The notes: generated by a model not told the origin, from the letters alone. Positions 21,558 to 33,339 are shown, numbered from the stretch's first letter. The stretch is DNA of 64,000 nucleotides from Takifugu bimaculatus (GCA_004026145.2 CP034986.1:7680929-7744928); one strand, 5' to 3'. Translations and numbers: made by a program.

Positions 21558-21722
21558 TCTCTCCTCTCCCCTCCCCTTCCCTCCTCCCTCCTCTCTTCTC
21601 TTCTCTTCTCTCTCTTCTCTTCTCTTCTCTTCTCTTCTCTTCTCTTCTCTTCTCTTCTCTCCTCTTCTCTCCTCTCCTCTCCTCTCCTCTCCTCTCCTCT
21701 ACCCTCCTCTCCTCTCCTCCTT
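21558..21722 (+). repeat. 165-bp polypyrimidine tract, (TTCTC)n/(TCCTC)n
   Basis: The plus strand is almost pure C/T. One A at 21701 is the only clear interruption in its later part. The first half is built on TTCTC pentamers and the second on TCCTC pentamers, and a G-run lies immediately upstream (21546-21557). Mirror-symmetric polypurine/polypyrimidine DNA can form triplex (H-DNA). The Arg-Glu-rich frame on the minus strand and the Ser-Leu-rich frames on the plus strand are artefacts of this tract. Confidence 0.96.
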
Positions 21723-21984
21723 ACCTGAGCCAGCAGGGGGACCACTTCACCACGGGGGACCCAATCATGGAGAGCCTGGCCGCAGCAGCACGGCTACATA
21801 CAAACATTAGCATGTTTAATTATAATTACATTTATATGCGGAGGAAAATAAACTCCAGCAGTGAAGTATCCAAAACACGATGGACACAACCCTCGTTGTT
21901 GCTGGACCCATGATTGATCCTCGGGACCACCATCCTCCCAGTCCACCTGGTCCTGGCACCCATGTTTGGACTGGCTCGATGAGA

Positions 21985-22280
21985 TGTCAAATCAATCTTT
22001 ATTATATAGCGTCTGTTCCAATCAAAACCCCAACAAGCAACAGTGGCATGAAATACTCCCCTTTAACAGGAAGAAACCTTGAGCAGGACCAGGCTCATGT
22101 AGGGGGACCTGCCTGCTGATGGGGGGCTGGGTGGAGAGAGAGGAGAGGGGGAGGACAGGTAGAGGAGAGAATAGGTAGAACATAGAGATACATTAATAGT
22201 ACAAGCTGATGGTATAAGAGTAGAGTGGGTCAGCAGGGTCAGAGGTCAAAATACAGCTATAAAGGTGGTGGTACGTGTAG
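21985..22280 (+). mobile_element. Fish-type interspersed repeat, degraded copy
   Basis: The order of words matches a very common percomorph dispersed repeat that I recognise. A CAATCTTTATTATATAGCG-type start is followed by CTTTAACAGGAAGAAACC (22061-22078) and GAGCAGGACCAGGCTCATG (22081-22099), then a GAGAGA-rich stretch and an ACATAGAGATACATTAATAG-like segment. It has no coding remnant. The class (SINE or LINE 3' end) is uncertain and both boundaries are approximate. Confidence 0.65.
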
Positions 22281-22980
22281 ATGGATATGGGGGGGCAGAG
22301 AAACTATACAAGAAACATCATCAATGATCTACTCACTGAGCAGACACCGGGTGTGACAGGTGAAGCCATGCTAATGCTAATTTATTTATTTGTATTTGTT
22401 TCCTATGAATCATTTCTCCCTGTTGTTATCGAGCAATTCGACTTTCCCGAGTATTCAATTTTAAATAAAGTGAATCCAACACACCGTGCACGGCGCACCA
22501 ACGGACTCTACTGAGAAGACAGGAAGTGACGCACGTTTTCGCCGCTTTAACGAGGGGTCCGGGGCAGCTATGCTGCTAATGCGCTAATGATTTCAGGCGT
22601 GAGACGTGGCTCCGCCTCGGCAGGTAGCGTTGATACTTTAGATTTGGTGAAGCAGCCTTGTCGTTTAATCAGTGCTACTCGAGAAAAGGTCACCTGTCGG
22701 GGCCTCAGCGGTGAGGAGGCTCACGCGTCCGCAGCAGCAACTGTTGCTAGCAACGGAACAGGAGGATTTCATTTTTAGTTGCAATGACTCCAAATCCAAG
22801 TAATGACCCACAAGTTTGGTCTGTTGTTGGACAAAAGATTAAAGTGCCCAAAAGTAGAATTTCTACACTGTTGTGTTCAAATCCAGAAAAAAGTAGAATC
22901 CGAAGGTTCACCCAAGGTCGCAGATTACTGCGTCCCAGCACCAACGTTAGCAAAAGTCCCATCAAACAGAGCTCTCCTGC

Positions 22981-23060
22981 CTCGCTGTAGCTCAGGCTGC
23001 TGACACGCTTCCTTTGTTCGCTGAAGGTTCTGGGTTCAAATCCCAGGATGTCCGTTTTTG
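22981..23060 (+). mobile_element. tRNA-like SINE head or tRNA relic
   Basis: TAGCTCAGGCTG at 22988-22999 matches the RNA polymerase III A box, and GGTTCAAATCC at 23033-23043 matches the B box, at normal tRNA spacing. The T arm is perfect: CTGGG, a 7-nt TTCAAAT loop, then CCCAG (23030-23046). The acceptor and anticodon stems do not pair, so this is not a functional tRNA. Confidence 0.55.
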
Positions 23061-23139
23061 CAGGCAACCGTTAAAAGGACGGAGATAAAAACCCCACGAG
23101 CAGTTGTTCAACCACAACACCTCGGTGGTGGAGAGGACC

Positions 23140-23235
23140 GTAAGTCGCCAGTGGTGCAGTGGCTGGTTTGAATCCCGCCATGCCTGAGGTGGGGAAAGGA
23201 GGGGGCCGTGTCCCCTCCTGAACCTTCCCGGAGAT
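23140..23235 (+). mobile_element. Second tRNA-like SINE fragment
   Basis: CCAGTGGTGCAGTGG at 23148-23162 and the B-box-like GGTTTGAATCC at 23165-23175 resemble a tRNA-derived SINE head. An internal deletion brings the two boxes almost together. The T-arm stem has four of five pairs. A GGGGCCGTGTCCCCTCC-type segment follows. Confidence 0.4.
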
Positions 23236-23359
23236 GCAAGAAGGGGGTTTTGCAGAGGTGTTGAGTCTATTCATTTTAAGAATGTTAATAAATGACAACA
23301 CAAGCATACTAAACATGTGCAACTACAGGGTTTTAGCCAAACGCATGATAAAGAAGAAA

Positions 23360-23758
23360 AACATTTTGACATTGAGTCGCATTTTTGGGGAAAATTTATT
23401 TGATTATGTCCGAGACCAAGAACATACATTTTATCTTGAAAGGCAATTTAAAATAATGTTTTAGCAATAGGTATGCTAATGTAACAAATGCAGCTACATG
23501 ACCCACAACGTAATATATGAACAGTTATTCAGATAACTATAGCATAAAGAACATTCGAGCAAGTTTACGAAACAATCAAGTCTAACTTCTTCTTCTACTT
23601 CGCTAAAGGAACTCGTTCCTCAGGTACACACCCTCTTGTGGCTGTCAGTGTGAAAACAACGAACATGTGAAATTCTGTAATGTATTTATTCAACATATAA
23701 GTCGCACCCCCTGACAAACTATGAAAAAAAGTGCGACTTATAGTCCAGAAAATAGGGT
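23360..23758 (+). mobile_element. Non-autonomous DNA element, 3' portion
   Basis: The segment from GTCGCATTTTTGGGGAAAAT to the end CTTATAGTCCAGAAAATAGG matches a short dispersed element that I recognise from fish genomes. Its ends normally read TATAGTCCG plus an A-rich stretch and TACGG. A 12-bp perfect inverted repeat (23696-23707 with 23731-23742) lies at its 3' end. The 5' terminus is missing or diverged. The last 15-20 bp resemble the terminus of the element at 59942-60589. Confidence 0.5.
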
Positions 23759-24584
23759 CCATCTGTCTCCAAATCTTAATGAGTTAATTCCTGTAAACTC
23801 CCGCTGGGACGCAACAGAACTTTGGTGGAGCCTGGAACTATTGAGGCCCTCACAACCACCCATAAACCTTCTTTCTTCACACCTGCCACCATCTTTTGCA
23901 TCCTCTCAAACTGCAGTTTTTACTTACATTTCACACAAACAACCTCAGACAGCAGCTAATGACTTTTGGGGGGTGCGGGAGGTAAAACCGTTTCATATTC
24001 AGGTGCGGTGAGACGCCGACGCCGGTCTCTCGCGGATGCTGCGGTTTTTGCAAATGTCACCCACCTCCGCGCAGGTCGGGGTGGCCCGCACGGCGGCCTC
24101 GCAAAGATTATCTGTAAGGTTTAATTTAGATCCTGATCAATATTCCTCTGATCCTAAACACAGCGCCCATGAATAAGTGAGCGGATAAGGCGCCGTCTGT
24201 CCCGTGACCTCTGACCTCGAGCCCTTTCTTATAGAGCACTGATCACAAATGAGATCTCTCTCGCTCTCTCCCACTTTAACAGTGTTTCGCGACAGGTCCG
24301 TCTTCCGGATGCCAGGGAGGCGGAGCTAGCGCCTCTGTCTTAATGATGCCTCAAAGTGAGAAACCATCTTTTGCCCTAATTACTGTTGATTGTCCTTCAC
24401 GTGGCGGCGCCTCGACTAGTTAGCTGTGTCACCCAGGACTAATTGGACGTCAGCGTTGTGAAGAAGCAAATTTACGTCCCTGACAATATCCACCGTAGTT
24501 TGGTGAAATTTTAACGAGCTGGCGGACCACTTAGGGAGCTCGCCGCGGCCCGGGGTGGCGAAGCTTTGCAGCGTGTCAAAATTC

Positions 24585-24730
24585 TTCTCAGAAATCCCCC
24601 GAGCTCCAATTTTAATGAAATTAACAAGCCGTGGCTAAAGACTCTTATTAAAATAATGTGCTGCACTGACATCTGACAAAGCAGTTCAGGATATCGTGGA
24701 AATAGATAAATAAGACAAACGATTTGGTCT
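24585..24730. promoter_or_regulatory. Candidate CNE
   Basis: Contains CCAATTTTAATGAAATTAAC, CTCTTATTAAAATAATGTGC and GAAATAGATAAATAAGAC in one non-repetitive block. Frequent TAAT cores suggest homeodomain binding. Function inferred. Confidence 0.3.
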
Positions 24731-26274
24731 TTGGGATCCCGGGAACCGGCAGCCACCGATGTTAGCGCGCCTTCCCAAGGAAAAATAGTACAATATTAGC
24801 TTAGCCAGTAGAAGTTAATGGACTCTTTTTCCTCATTGAATGAGATGAGAAAAATTCCATTTCTCACCTGTACTTGAGGCTGTGGACCTTTTGTCTCCCC
24901 CTGGTGGCCGTCCAAAACACAGACCTGCAACATCAAATATACTATCGTTAGCTTCGCAATGTGGGCTAAATTAGCACATCGCAGGAACATGGCTGGTACC
25001 TGGCTGGTACTCGTGAGAACCAGGCTGCTTAGACCCACAACACGATAAACAGAGAAGAGGGAGTCCAGGTGACCCGCTCGCTCGCCCGCCTTTACCGCGC
25101 AAATGCTAACAAACACATGCTAACAGGCAACAACAGCACGGGCAGAAGGCTTGAAAGGGCAAATACGACCTGCAAAAGGCAGAAATCAGGTTTGCGTCAA
25201 GATCTAGAAAAGCTGTTTCAAGGGTTTTTACAAACACGGTAAATAAAAGTGTTGTAAAGCGGGAAAACAAACAAACAAACAAAGTAATTTCCCTCCGATT
25301 TCTCTCGCGTCTCCGTCGTAAAACGGCCCCTGAAAGGCTTTTGGTGCGTCAGCAAAAGCTGTCAGAAAGGCAAACAGCCATTAAGTCCCACCGAGGAAGC
25401 GTCGAGCATCCTGCTGCCTGGCGCGAGACCTTCTGTCGCTGATGTGCTTCACAAGCACCTCCGCAAACGCGCTTCTGGGTTTTAGCGCTTCGAGCGCTAC
25501 TGAATCAAGTTTAGTGAGTCAATATAAGAATCTGGAATTTTGGGAAGGTTGTACTTCAAATCAAAGGACTCAGTGGAACAAATAAGAGATATTAGTGTTG
25601 TTTGGAGCTAGCGCTACCACTCAGAGCTAAATCCCTGCTATGTTAGCATGAACGTTAGCGCGTCATCTGCGTGTGATGCGCTCTTTCCTCCCAAAAACCT
25701 CTTCACAACCTTGATAAATGAGCTTTATGCTTTTCTGGCTACAATGACTGACCTTTGATCCCATTTTAGCATTTTATCTTCATGATGACAAAACCACGTC
25801 CGTAATTTCCGACTGAGGAAACGGCGCCGTGGGGCTCGCCGCCGGGTCGAAGAGAACGCCACAAGTACACTGGCTACAAACTCTACGCTAGATTTCCGTC
25901 ACGCTAATTAAAAAGAGGCTTCTTTTCCTACTGAGAATGGGAGAGAACAACAGTTGTCAACACTGAAACTAGCATCGTTAGCGTATCGTATTCCACCTGG
26001 GTAAAATGGGGCCCTAATTAATCAGAAACGTTTCCCGGCTTAGCAGACAGATAAAAATAAACTCGCAGAAAGGTCACAAATCAACAGTCCAAAACTCGAG
26101 GGGTTGGCGTGTTTGTTAGCTCGCGCATCTCCACGATGCTACGTATCTCTCCGGGATGCGGTCTGACATTCAAAGACCTTGAAATTTCCACGCTCCCTAA
26201 AACCTTCGGTTTTGGCGGATCCACCCGGGACATAAAAACCCAAGATTAGAAATAGATTTTTCCTCACCTCCCGC

Positions 26275-26530
26275 TTTAATTATCGGCGTTTATATTTGCT
26301 AGGAGCGTAATGGCGACTATATTTCACGCCTCGCGCCATTTTGTTTTGTTTTCCATCAGGTTCGATCGAGCCGTAATTGATTTGCTAATTTCTTTTAATT
26401 ATAAAGTAAATGACTTCTCTGAACCGCCCAGAGCCGCCGCTCGCTTCTGTCAGCGATCAAAGAAGAAGTTAATGAAGCGGATGATCGGGTTACTAATCAA
26501 CGCCGGCGCCGCAATGCTCATCGCATCCAA
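26275..26530. promoter_or_regulatory. Candidate CNE, strongest in the left half
   Basis: A sustained AT-rich, non-repetitive block of about 250 bp. It carries TTTAATTATCGGCG, GCCGTAATTGATTTGC, TTTCTTTTAATTATAAAG, ATCAAAGAAGAAG (a TCF/SOX-type word) and GGTTACTAATCAACG. It includes a short open frame at 26310-26540, but its residues match no family I know. The dense mix of TAATTA, TAATCA and ATCAAAG words is typical of vertebrate developmental enhancers. Confidence 0.35.
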
Positions 26531-27916
26531 CTACGTGTGAGGGAATGCTGTTCTTTCTCCGGCTCACCTTTGCTCCGCCCACCATCTTCTGCAAGCTCAC
26601 TGATCGAGCGTACGGTTGCCGCGGTGACGGCGAAACCAGCCGATGAATAAAACATCGGCTAGCGTGCTAGCGGGGCCCTGAAGCTGACACAAACTCTAAA
26701 GTAAAAGTAGAGATCGGTCCACTTGACCATTCCGGCGGCGGCGGCGTGCGCTCGCTCAGGCCGCTCGCCATTAAACACTCGGGAATACTCAGGAACGCAC
26801 AGACGAGGGGCGTGCATTATTGAAACCAGGCGCCATCAGCACAGACGCCACTCGCCGCCGTAAAAATAACCAGGATCTACGAAACAGGAAAAAAAACAAA
26901 AAGGCAGCATGAATTTTTTATTTGACCCCATTTGACCCCGCAGGCGTCGACTAAATTCTAGGTTCTTAACAACGACCCGCGATGATGTGATGACCAGCCG
27001 GGTCTGCTCCTGGACCGCCAGATACATCACGGTCCAATTTGGCCGAGCGTTTGCGCGGACAAGCTTCGAGCTAGCGTTAGCATATGGGCTCCAAAAACTG
27101 GCAGCAGCTTCAACCTGAATGACTCGCTGGCAGCTCGTCCACTCACAGGTGTCGTTGAATAAAGCTACACTAAACCGGTCCATCACGATAGCGACCAAAG
27201 AGGCGCTCAGGTGATCCTTGGGACAGTTGCCCCTCCTCCCTCGTCCCTCGGGTATCAGCTCACCATCTTCGATCTCGACTAAAACACTACGGCCACCTCT
27301 CCTGGACGCCTCCACACCTCCACAGGTGTATCACCAGAACCGAGTGGCCTTCCGGACCTCATCCTCTTGACACGCAACCTCAATTTTAAAATTTGTAATC
27401 AACGTCGGGGCTCGCAGCAACTGCGTAAACTCATCGACAGCCTCGTTTCTGATCCAGAAGCTGGACCGACGAGAAGCTGCTGTGGACTGGAAACAGGCGC
27501 CTCAGCGGGCAGCGGCGAGGAGGCAAAACGTCCCGTCACGCTCGCGAAACAGCCGTCACAATAAAATCTCTTCTTTGAGTCCACATGTGGAAAACTGGCA
27601 GATCTGACAGGATGGAATCGTCCACCGGAACAGGAAGAAGGAGCATGAAATAAGATTTGAACCAAGTTAGCGTCTGCTAGTTCTCTCACTTTTTCTATTT
27701 AAAGTTACTGGTTCTGATAGCGCGCCTGCTAGCCTCGGACTGAAGGAGGATGCCGACGAAAAAGCCGCAGAGAATAAAGCAAAAGGAATTTGATTTGCGC
27801 TAGCGCTGATTTAGCTTGGCTTTCAAAACAAAAGTCAAAGAACAAACAACCAAAACAGCGCCGATGTAGCCGTGTAACATTGTAATGTCAACGTAACGCC
27901 GTAGCGCTATGCACAA

Positions 27917-27934
27917 GCTAGGCTGTAGCCTAGC
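27917..27934. repeat. 8-bp-arm foldback
   Basis: GCTAGGCT and AGCCTAGC flank a GT dinucleotide. Short arms built from the GCTAG vocabulary of the window make chance origin plausible. Confidence 0.8.
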
Positions 27935-29866
27935 CTCTCAGTCCTGCCACCCCATAAACTCAGTTACACACAATACGTTAATCGCATTGTACAAAACATA
28001 GAATCTTTCAGATGTGTTTGCTAGCATTAGCCAATTCAACGATTCACACAGTGGCAAGTTTTGCAGGTGGATGCCGTAGCTTAGCCTTAGCTTCACAAAG
28101 TTTCCTCTCTTTTTGCCATCGCTATGACGTTGGAAATGCGACCGTCAGCCGTCTGAAAGTCTAAAGGGTCTGAAGGTGGAGGCCACAAGGGTTTGATTCA
28201 TGGGCTAATTTACAGAAGAAACATGAAACAAGCATCCATCAAAGGGCATTAAGCAAAAGCAGGAGACAATTTATCCCGAGCAGAAGGCTCTGAATGGACC
28301 TGATAAATCATCAGAAGCGTTTGGCCCTACAAAAAAAAGAGCTGTAGCGTGAGCATATTTCACACCATTAGGGGCTAAAGTTAGCTCTCACTGTGCCTCC
28401 TGCCAATCCATCAAAGGTGGTGCGGCCTTTCAGGTGAACCGAGCGGCTGCCTGCCTGCCTGCGAGGGGCACCTGAGGAGCCCATGTTTCATTTTTTTTCC
28501 TTCTCCATTTTCATTAGCTAGCGGGTAGGCAGGGTTAGCCCGAGGGCCCGGGCAGAGTCTTTTCGTGTCGACCTCACCCGGGAAGATAAAGGATGAAGGA
28601 AAGTTTTCCAACACACGGGAGGAAGACCGCCCCTCACGAGAGGATGTGGGTCTCATTAAACCGCTAACGTTATACTGTTAACATTGTCGCATATCAATAA
28701 AAACTCCCTCGTCTGGTAACTTTTTCTGCTTTCCTGAGGTCACGGAAGTGATGTAACTAGAGAGCGGACGTCACCGTTCCCGTCAGCAGCTAGGAAAAAA
28801 CCGAGCGTCTCTCAAAATAGTCGGACGATCAACCGCTTATTGGATCAAAGCTTTTACCAACAGTTTATTGACGACACCTTTGTATGCTAACACCCCCCTC
28901 CTGCATCCATGACGACCTTTAACATCCTTAAACGCGCTTGTTTGGAGCGTTCCTGAGCGTTCGGACTCGTCAATACTTTTTTAAAACTACTCCGAGCATC
29001 GATCTCGTGGATTGATCCGAGATATTCCCAAAACGATCGGCCTTGTGCTCGTTCTCCTCTCACGTTCCTGCCTTCCGTTCTCCGCGTGCCCTCACGCCGT
29101 GTTAGCGCTCCAGAGGAAAAACAAACAAACAAACGTCCAAAGTCGTGGGAACGGGTGCGTCCCTCAAAGTGTCCGGGAGTTTCTCCGGAACGTTCCGAGG
29201 CCTTCAAGGTTCGTTCCGTCCTTTGGTCCGTCCCTCCAGTGTCTGAGTTCCTGCTCGAGTTCGTCAACAAATTACAGGATAGAATAACGGATGATTGGTG
29301 GGGGGGGGGGTTCAGTGGGAAAATGAAGCCGAAATGACCGGTGACGGCAAAGAGTTCGGCGCGTGACAGCTCTGCAATTATTCCGATGCGGCTCAGCGTG
29401 AGAACGGAGCAAACAAACAGACGCGGCCGGAGGATTGTCGAGTGTGGTTGCGATGGCCTTGACGCCGCCATCGATTTCTCGTAATTAGACTCTCAAAAGA
29501 CTTTTGCGTGATATTGAAAACAGATTGAAGCGACGCGACGCCGGGGAACATGCGCGGTGTCGAGGGCAAAGGAGTTCGAGGTGAGTCTCGTTATCCGCCG
29601 GCTGGAAACTCCGACAGGACACAGGTGAAACACAGACGGGGTTTCAGAGCTGGAACAGAATCATGTGAAGGTGTCGGGCAACATCTGGAAAAACGAATCA
29701 GCAGCACGCCAGGACGAACCCCCCCCCTCATGGGGAGAACATTATCTGTCTTGGCGTGCCCACGCAGCGGTAAAACAAAAAAGAACGCTAAAAGGTTCCC
29801 AGGGGAGCGGCGCTCATGGAAAGGCGGGCGAGCGGCGCTTGGGAACGCCGTTGGGAGAAGGCACGC

Positions 29867-29894
29867 TAGGAACGCCGCGGTAGGAACGCCGCGG
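29867..29894 (+). repeat. 14-bp direct tandem duplication
   Basis: TAGGAACGCCGCGG occurs twice without a gap, and a related GGGAACGCCG lies 15-25 bp upstream. Confidence 0.9.
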
Positions 29895-30829
29895 CTCGCC
29901 TTGTTCGGTGGGACTACTGCTGACCCAGGTCTGCTTCCATGGCAACAGACATAACATACAAAGAAGATATAGAAGACGTCGACTCTGGATGTCTCTGCCC
30001 TCCTTTCCTCCTCCATCCTTCTGCTGCTCTTTAACAACCTGTTTGTTCTTCCTTTCCTGACCTCCATTAACACTTGGCATCCGGCACGCCTTAACTCACC
30101 GCCCCAAATGAGCCTGTAGAAGAAGAAAGTGAAGCCTGCATATATCTCAGAACCTCTCCCGTGAAGGTGTTTGACCCCTCCGCGAGGTGGGCGTGGCTAA
30201 AGCTGCTGCTGGGACGTTGCTACGGTGATAAAAGGCAAGAGGCACTTTTATGAACACAAGTTTAACAAAGGGTAGATTTAATGGCCAGAGCGAGTTTTCA
30301 TGGCTCCCTCAGCTCTAAAATTAAACACTGCTGCCATGGAGACGACTCCATCATCAGACATCTGATGGGACGAGCAGTCGGGGTATTTCTACACATCTGC
30401 CGAGCGTCCAGCGGTTGCCCCCGGCGACGTCGCTCTATAATTATGCATCTTGCAATCACACGATATTGTATTTTATGAGGAGGCTCCACACTGTCCTCGC
30501 CATCCTCCGAGCCGTGACCTTTGCCACCGTGGCGGGTCGAACCGGATGTGCCGGCGTTTCCGGTGACGTCTGTGTTGTTGCGGCAACAGCTGACGTTGAG
30601 CGTGAGCGAGGCAGCCAACATCTGGGCTCATCCGGCAGAGGTGCTCTGGGAACGCCAGGAGAGGGTTGGGGCGCTCCTGTCGACGCGCACGTGACGTTGA
30701 CGAGACAGGAAGCAGTTTGTCGCCTGATGGCGTCTTTAACGCAGATAATCAGTAGCGGACACGGTGGCCGACGGGTGAGTGGCGCCACCGAGATCGTAGC
30801 TGAGCGCGTTCTTCGTTATTCAGGCCCTT

Positions 30830-31228
30830 TATAGTTATGTTAGAGTTATGTTAGTAATGTTATAGTTATAGATATGTTATAGTTATGTTAGTTATGTTAT
30901 AGTTATAGATATGTTATAGTTATGTTAGTTATGTTATAGTTATGTTAGTTATGTTATAGTTATGTTATAGCTATAGTTATGTTATAGTTATTTTAGTTAT
31001 GTTATAGTTATGTTAGTTATGTTATAGTTATTTTATAGTTATGTTATAGTTATGTTAGTTTTGTTATAGTTATGTTATAGTTATAGTTATGTTATAGTTA
31101 TGTTATAGCTATAGTTATGTTATAGTTATGTTATAGCTATAGTTATGTTGTAGTTATGTTAGTTATGTTATAGCTATCGTTATAGTTATGTTAGTTATGT
31201 TATAGTTATGTTATGCTATAGTTATAGA
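30830..31228 (+). repeat. 400-bp minisatellite of TTATG/TTATAG units
   Basis: The array is a mosaic of TTATGTTATAG (11 bp), TTATGTTAG (9 bp) and TTATAG (6 bp) words. They are often paired into 20-bp higher-order units, with a few single-base variants (TTTTAG, GTAG, GCTATAG). The plus strand is almost devoid of C, apart from a few C in GCTATAG and ATCG variants. It is flanked by ordinary GC-rich DNA on both sides. Confidence 0.97.
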
Positions 31229-33339
31229 TGAACCCTATTCAGGAACTCCAGGGCAGCGCCACATCAAAGGAGAACTCGTTTTGACACCAGTTTGGCAGTA
31301 GCATCAAAGCTAATAAGCAAAAATTACTGAAGGAAAGGAGTCAAGTGGATCCGAGGTGGTAGATTTTCTCCACAAAGTCCCCAAAAAGATGGCAGCACAC
31401 TCGTCCACTTGGTTGTGTTGATTCCCTCGCGGGCAACGCAACAACAGGTGGGTGGATGGACAGAAGAAGAGTTGCAATCAATAGTTGAGTCCCCACTTAA
31501 TTGCACAGCGAGAAAAGCTTTTCTCTCTGGTTTCGTTGTTATTGCAGGCCACCGCCGAACTTTTAATATACCTCCAGCCTCTGGAGTACGGCGCCCCGGC
31601 ACGCCCGACTTCATCTGAACAACAAAAACTGTTTCCAGACGCTCCGTCTTCCAGGCAACTTGAGCAACGGCGGTTACCGGGAGAGCGGTTCACAAACAGG
31701 ACGGATTGTAATGAAGTCGGAGCCTTCGGATTAAGCGGATTATGAGATTAGAGTATTCAAACCCACCTTCGCCGGGACGGAAATGATTAGAAAACAAAAA
31801 CGGTTAGCGAGCAGACGGCGGCGGAGCCCGGTCACAGATTTTCCACCTCACTTGAAGCCCGGTGGCGTTGAAAGGTGCGCGTCTCGCGTTCGAAACCGAG
31901 TCTCGCTTTGGATCCAATGCTGGATTCGAGAAAGTGTGTCGGTTACAGTTTGAAGCGATTTGGAGCTTCGGATAATTTGATAACAACGATCGGAAGGGAG
32001 GAAATTAAGTGGAGGTGTTGACACTTCAGGAAGTCGCAATAAAAGTGCTATAAATACAGCGAGATAAAGATTTATGATCAAAGGATCAAAACACAAATCA
32101 CAACCAAACTGAATGACGGATGTCAAGCGTGACCCTTCAGGCTAACATATCAGGATACACAGATTAGCTCAACAAAGAAGTCAATTAGCAGGCTAAGCAC
32201 CTGCTCTCCTTACTATTTGTGTAACTAGCTTACAGAAGGCATTAAAAACCTCGTAATAGCATGTAGCTACTGGCTTTTCGTGATTGGATGAAAGTCACCT
32301 ATTTATGTTCCTGTTCGGAGCAACTTTTGCTTTTTAAGTGCTTTATTTTGAAAATAATTGGTTGTATAATCAGCACATGAAGTTCCTGTCCTATTACAGC
32401 GCGTGTCCTATGGTTAGAAAATAAAATAGAATTTGTTAAATAGAGGCTTGCAAAGTGTTACAGCTAGATTTTTTACATTTAGCTGATTTTGGACAAAGTA
32501 GCATTGGCTCGCACATCAGAAAGATGTTACCCACATTGTTGCTGTGTAGCTTCACTATTTTCTGGCTCGGAACAAAACTTTGGAAAGTTCAAGAAGACAA
32601 AAGGTGCTACCGGGAGCGACTGCGCGAATCATCAGCGCGCTCACCAGACACTCGCGCTACGTTACTGGCATTCGGTACAAAGGCAGAGTAAAAATATTAC
32701 GTTCCCCTTTCGATTGATGGGCCGACACCTGCTGCGCTCATCTAGCCCACGCGCTCTCTTCCCAGAGAAAATTTTCTTCGTTACAAAAGAGTTCCCCGTC
32801 GTCCTGCTTTACGTGACCGCTAACCCTCGCCACAGGTTCCCTTTCAGCCAACAGATGTGTGGACAAGGTACAAATAAGCGTCATAAATAACCCACTTGTC
32901 CAAATCAAGTCCGTGGGTATAAAAACTGCTGGCTAGCATGTGAGGGATGAGTCTTAGCCGCGTGTCTACAGTATGGTGATGTATAAGCTTGTTCCAGAGC
33001 GGTCTGGTCCACTACAGGGTCGTTATACCCGCCTAGCGCCACCAATCCATAGTGCTTAAATAGCATGCAGGCTGCTTCCATGGATGTTACAAATTTGTGA
33101 GGACATGGGGACATGATTTTCCTGCAATCACAGGGAATGGGACGGTCAAAATACTCGAGCTGTCGCTCTCAAAAAGACATGTCCTTTAGGGTCACGAGGT
33201 CAGTGGACGCATCCAAACCGAGGTAATGCAACACCCGAATGACATACGGCGATAGGAAGCACGATCAAACGGGAGGAAGAAGGTGGCCGGTGAACCCCTC
33301 TCAATCAAAGCCCAACAGGAAAGAAGGAAATAAAGATGG

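Larger units (their letters stand above)
23759..30829. other. Unique non-coding DNA, no gene recognised
   Basis: About 7 kb without a recognisable exon. It holds two AT-rich candidate CNEs (24585-24730 and 26275-26530), short (AAAC)n runs near 25266-25281 and 29118-29135, an 8-bp-arm foldback (GCTAGGCT/AGCCTAGC) at 27917-27934 and a 14-bp duplication at 29867-29894. The 194-codon minus-strand frame at 28887-29471 and the 160-codon frame at 29591-30073 show no domain. Confidence 0.55.

Noticed and set aside
21494..21913. Arg-Glu-rich and Ser-Leu-rich open frames
   Set aside because: Direct translations of the polypyrimidine/polypurine tract.
22981..23060. Functional tRNA gene
   Set aside because: A and B boxes and T arm are good, but the acceptor and anticodon stems do not pair, so it is at most a relic or SINE head.
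28887..29471. 194-codon minus-strand open frame
   Set aside because: No domain, signal peptide or family likeness. It overlaps two plus-strand frames, and residues vary as expected from GC-rich chance sequence.
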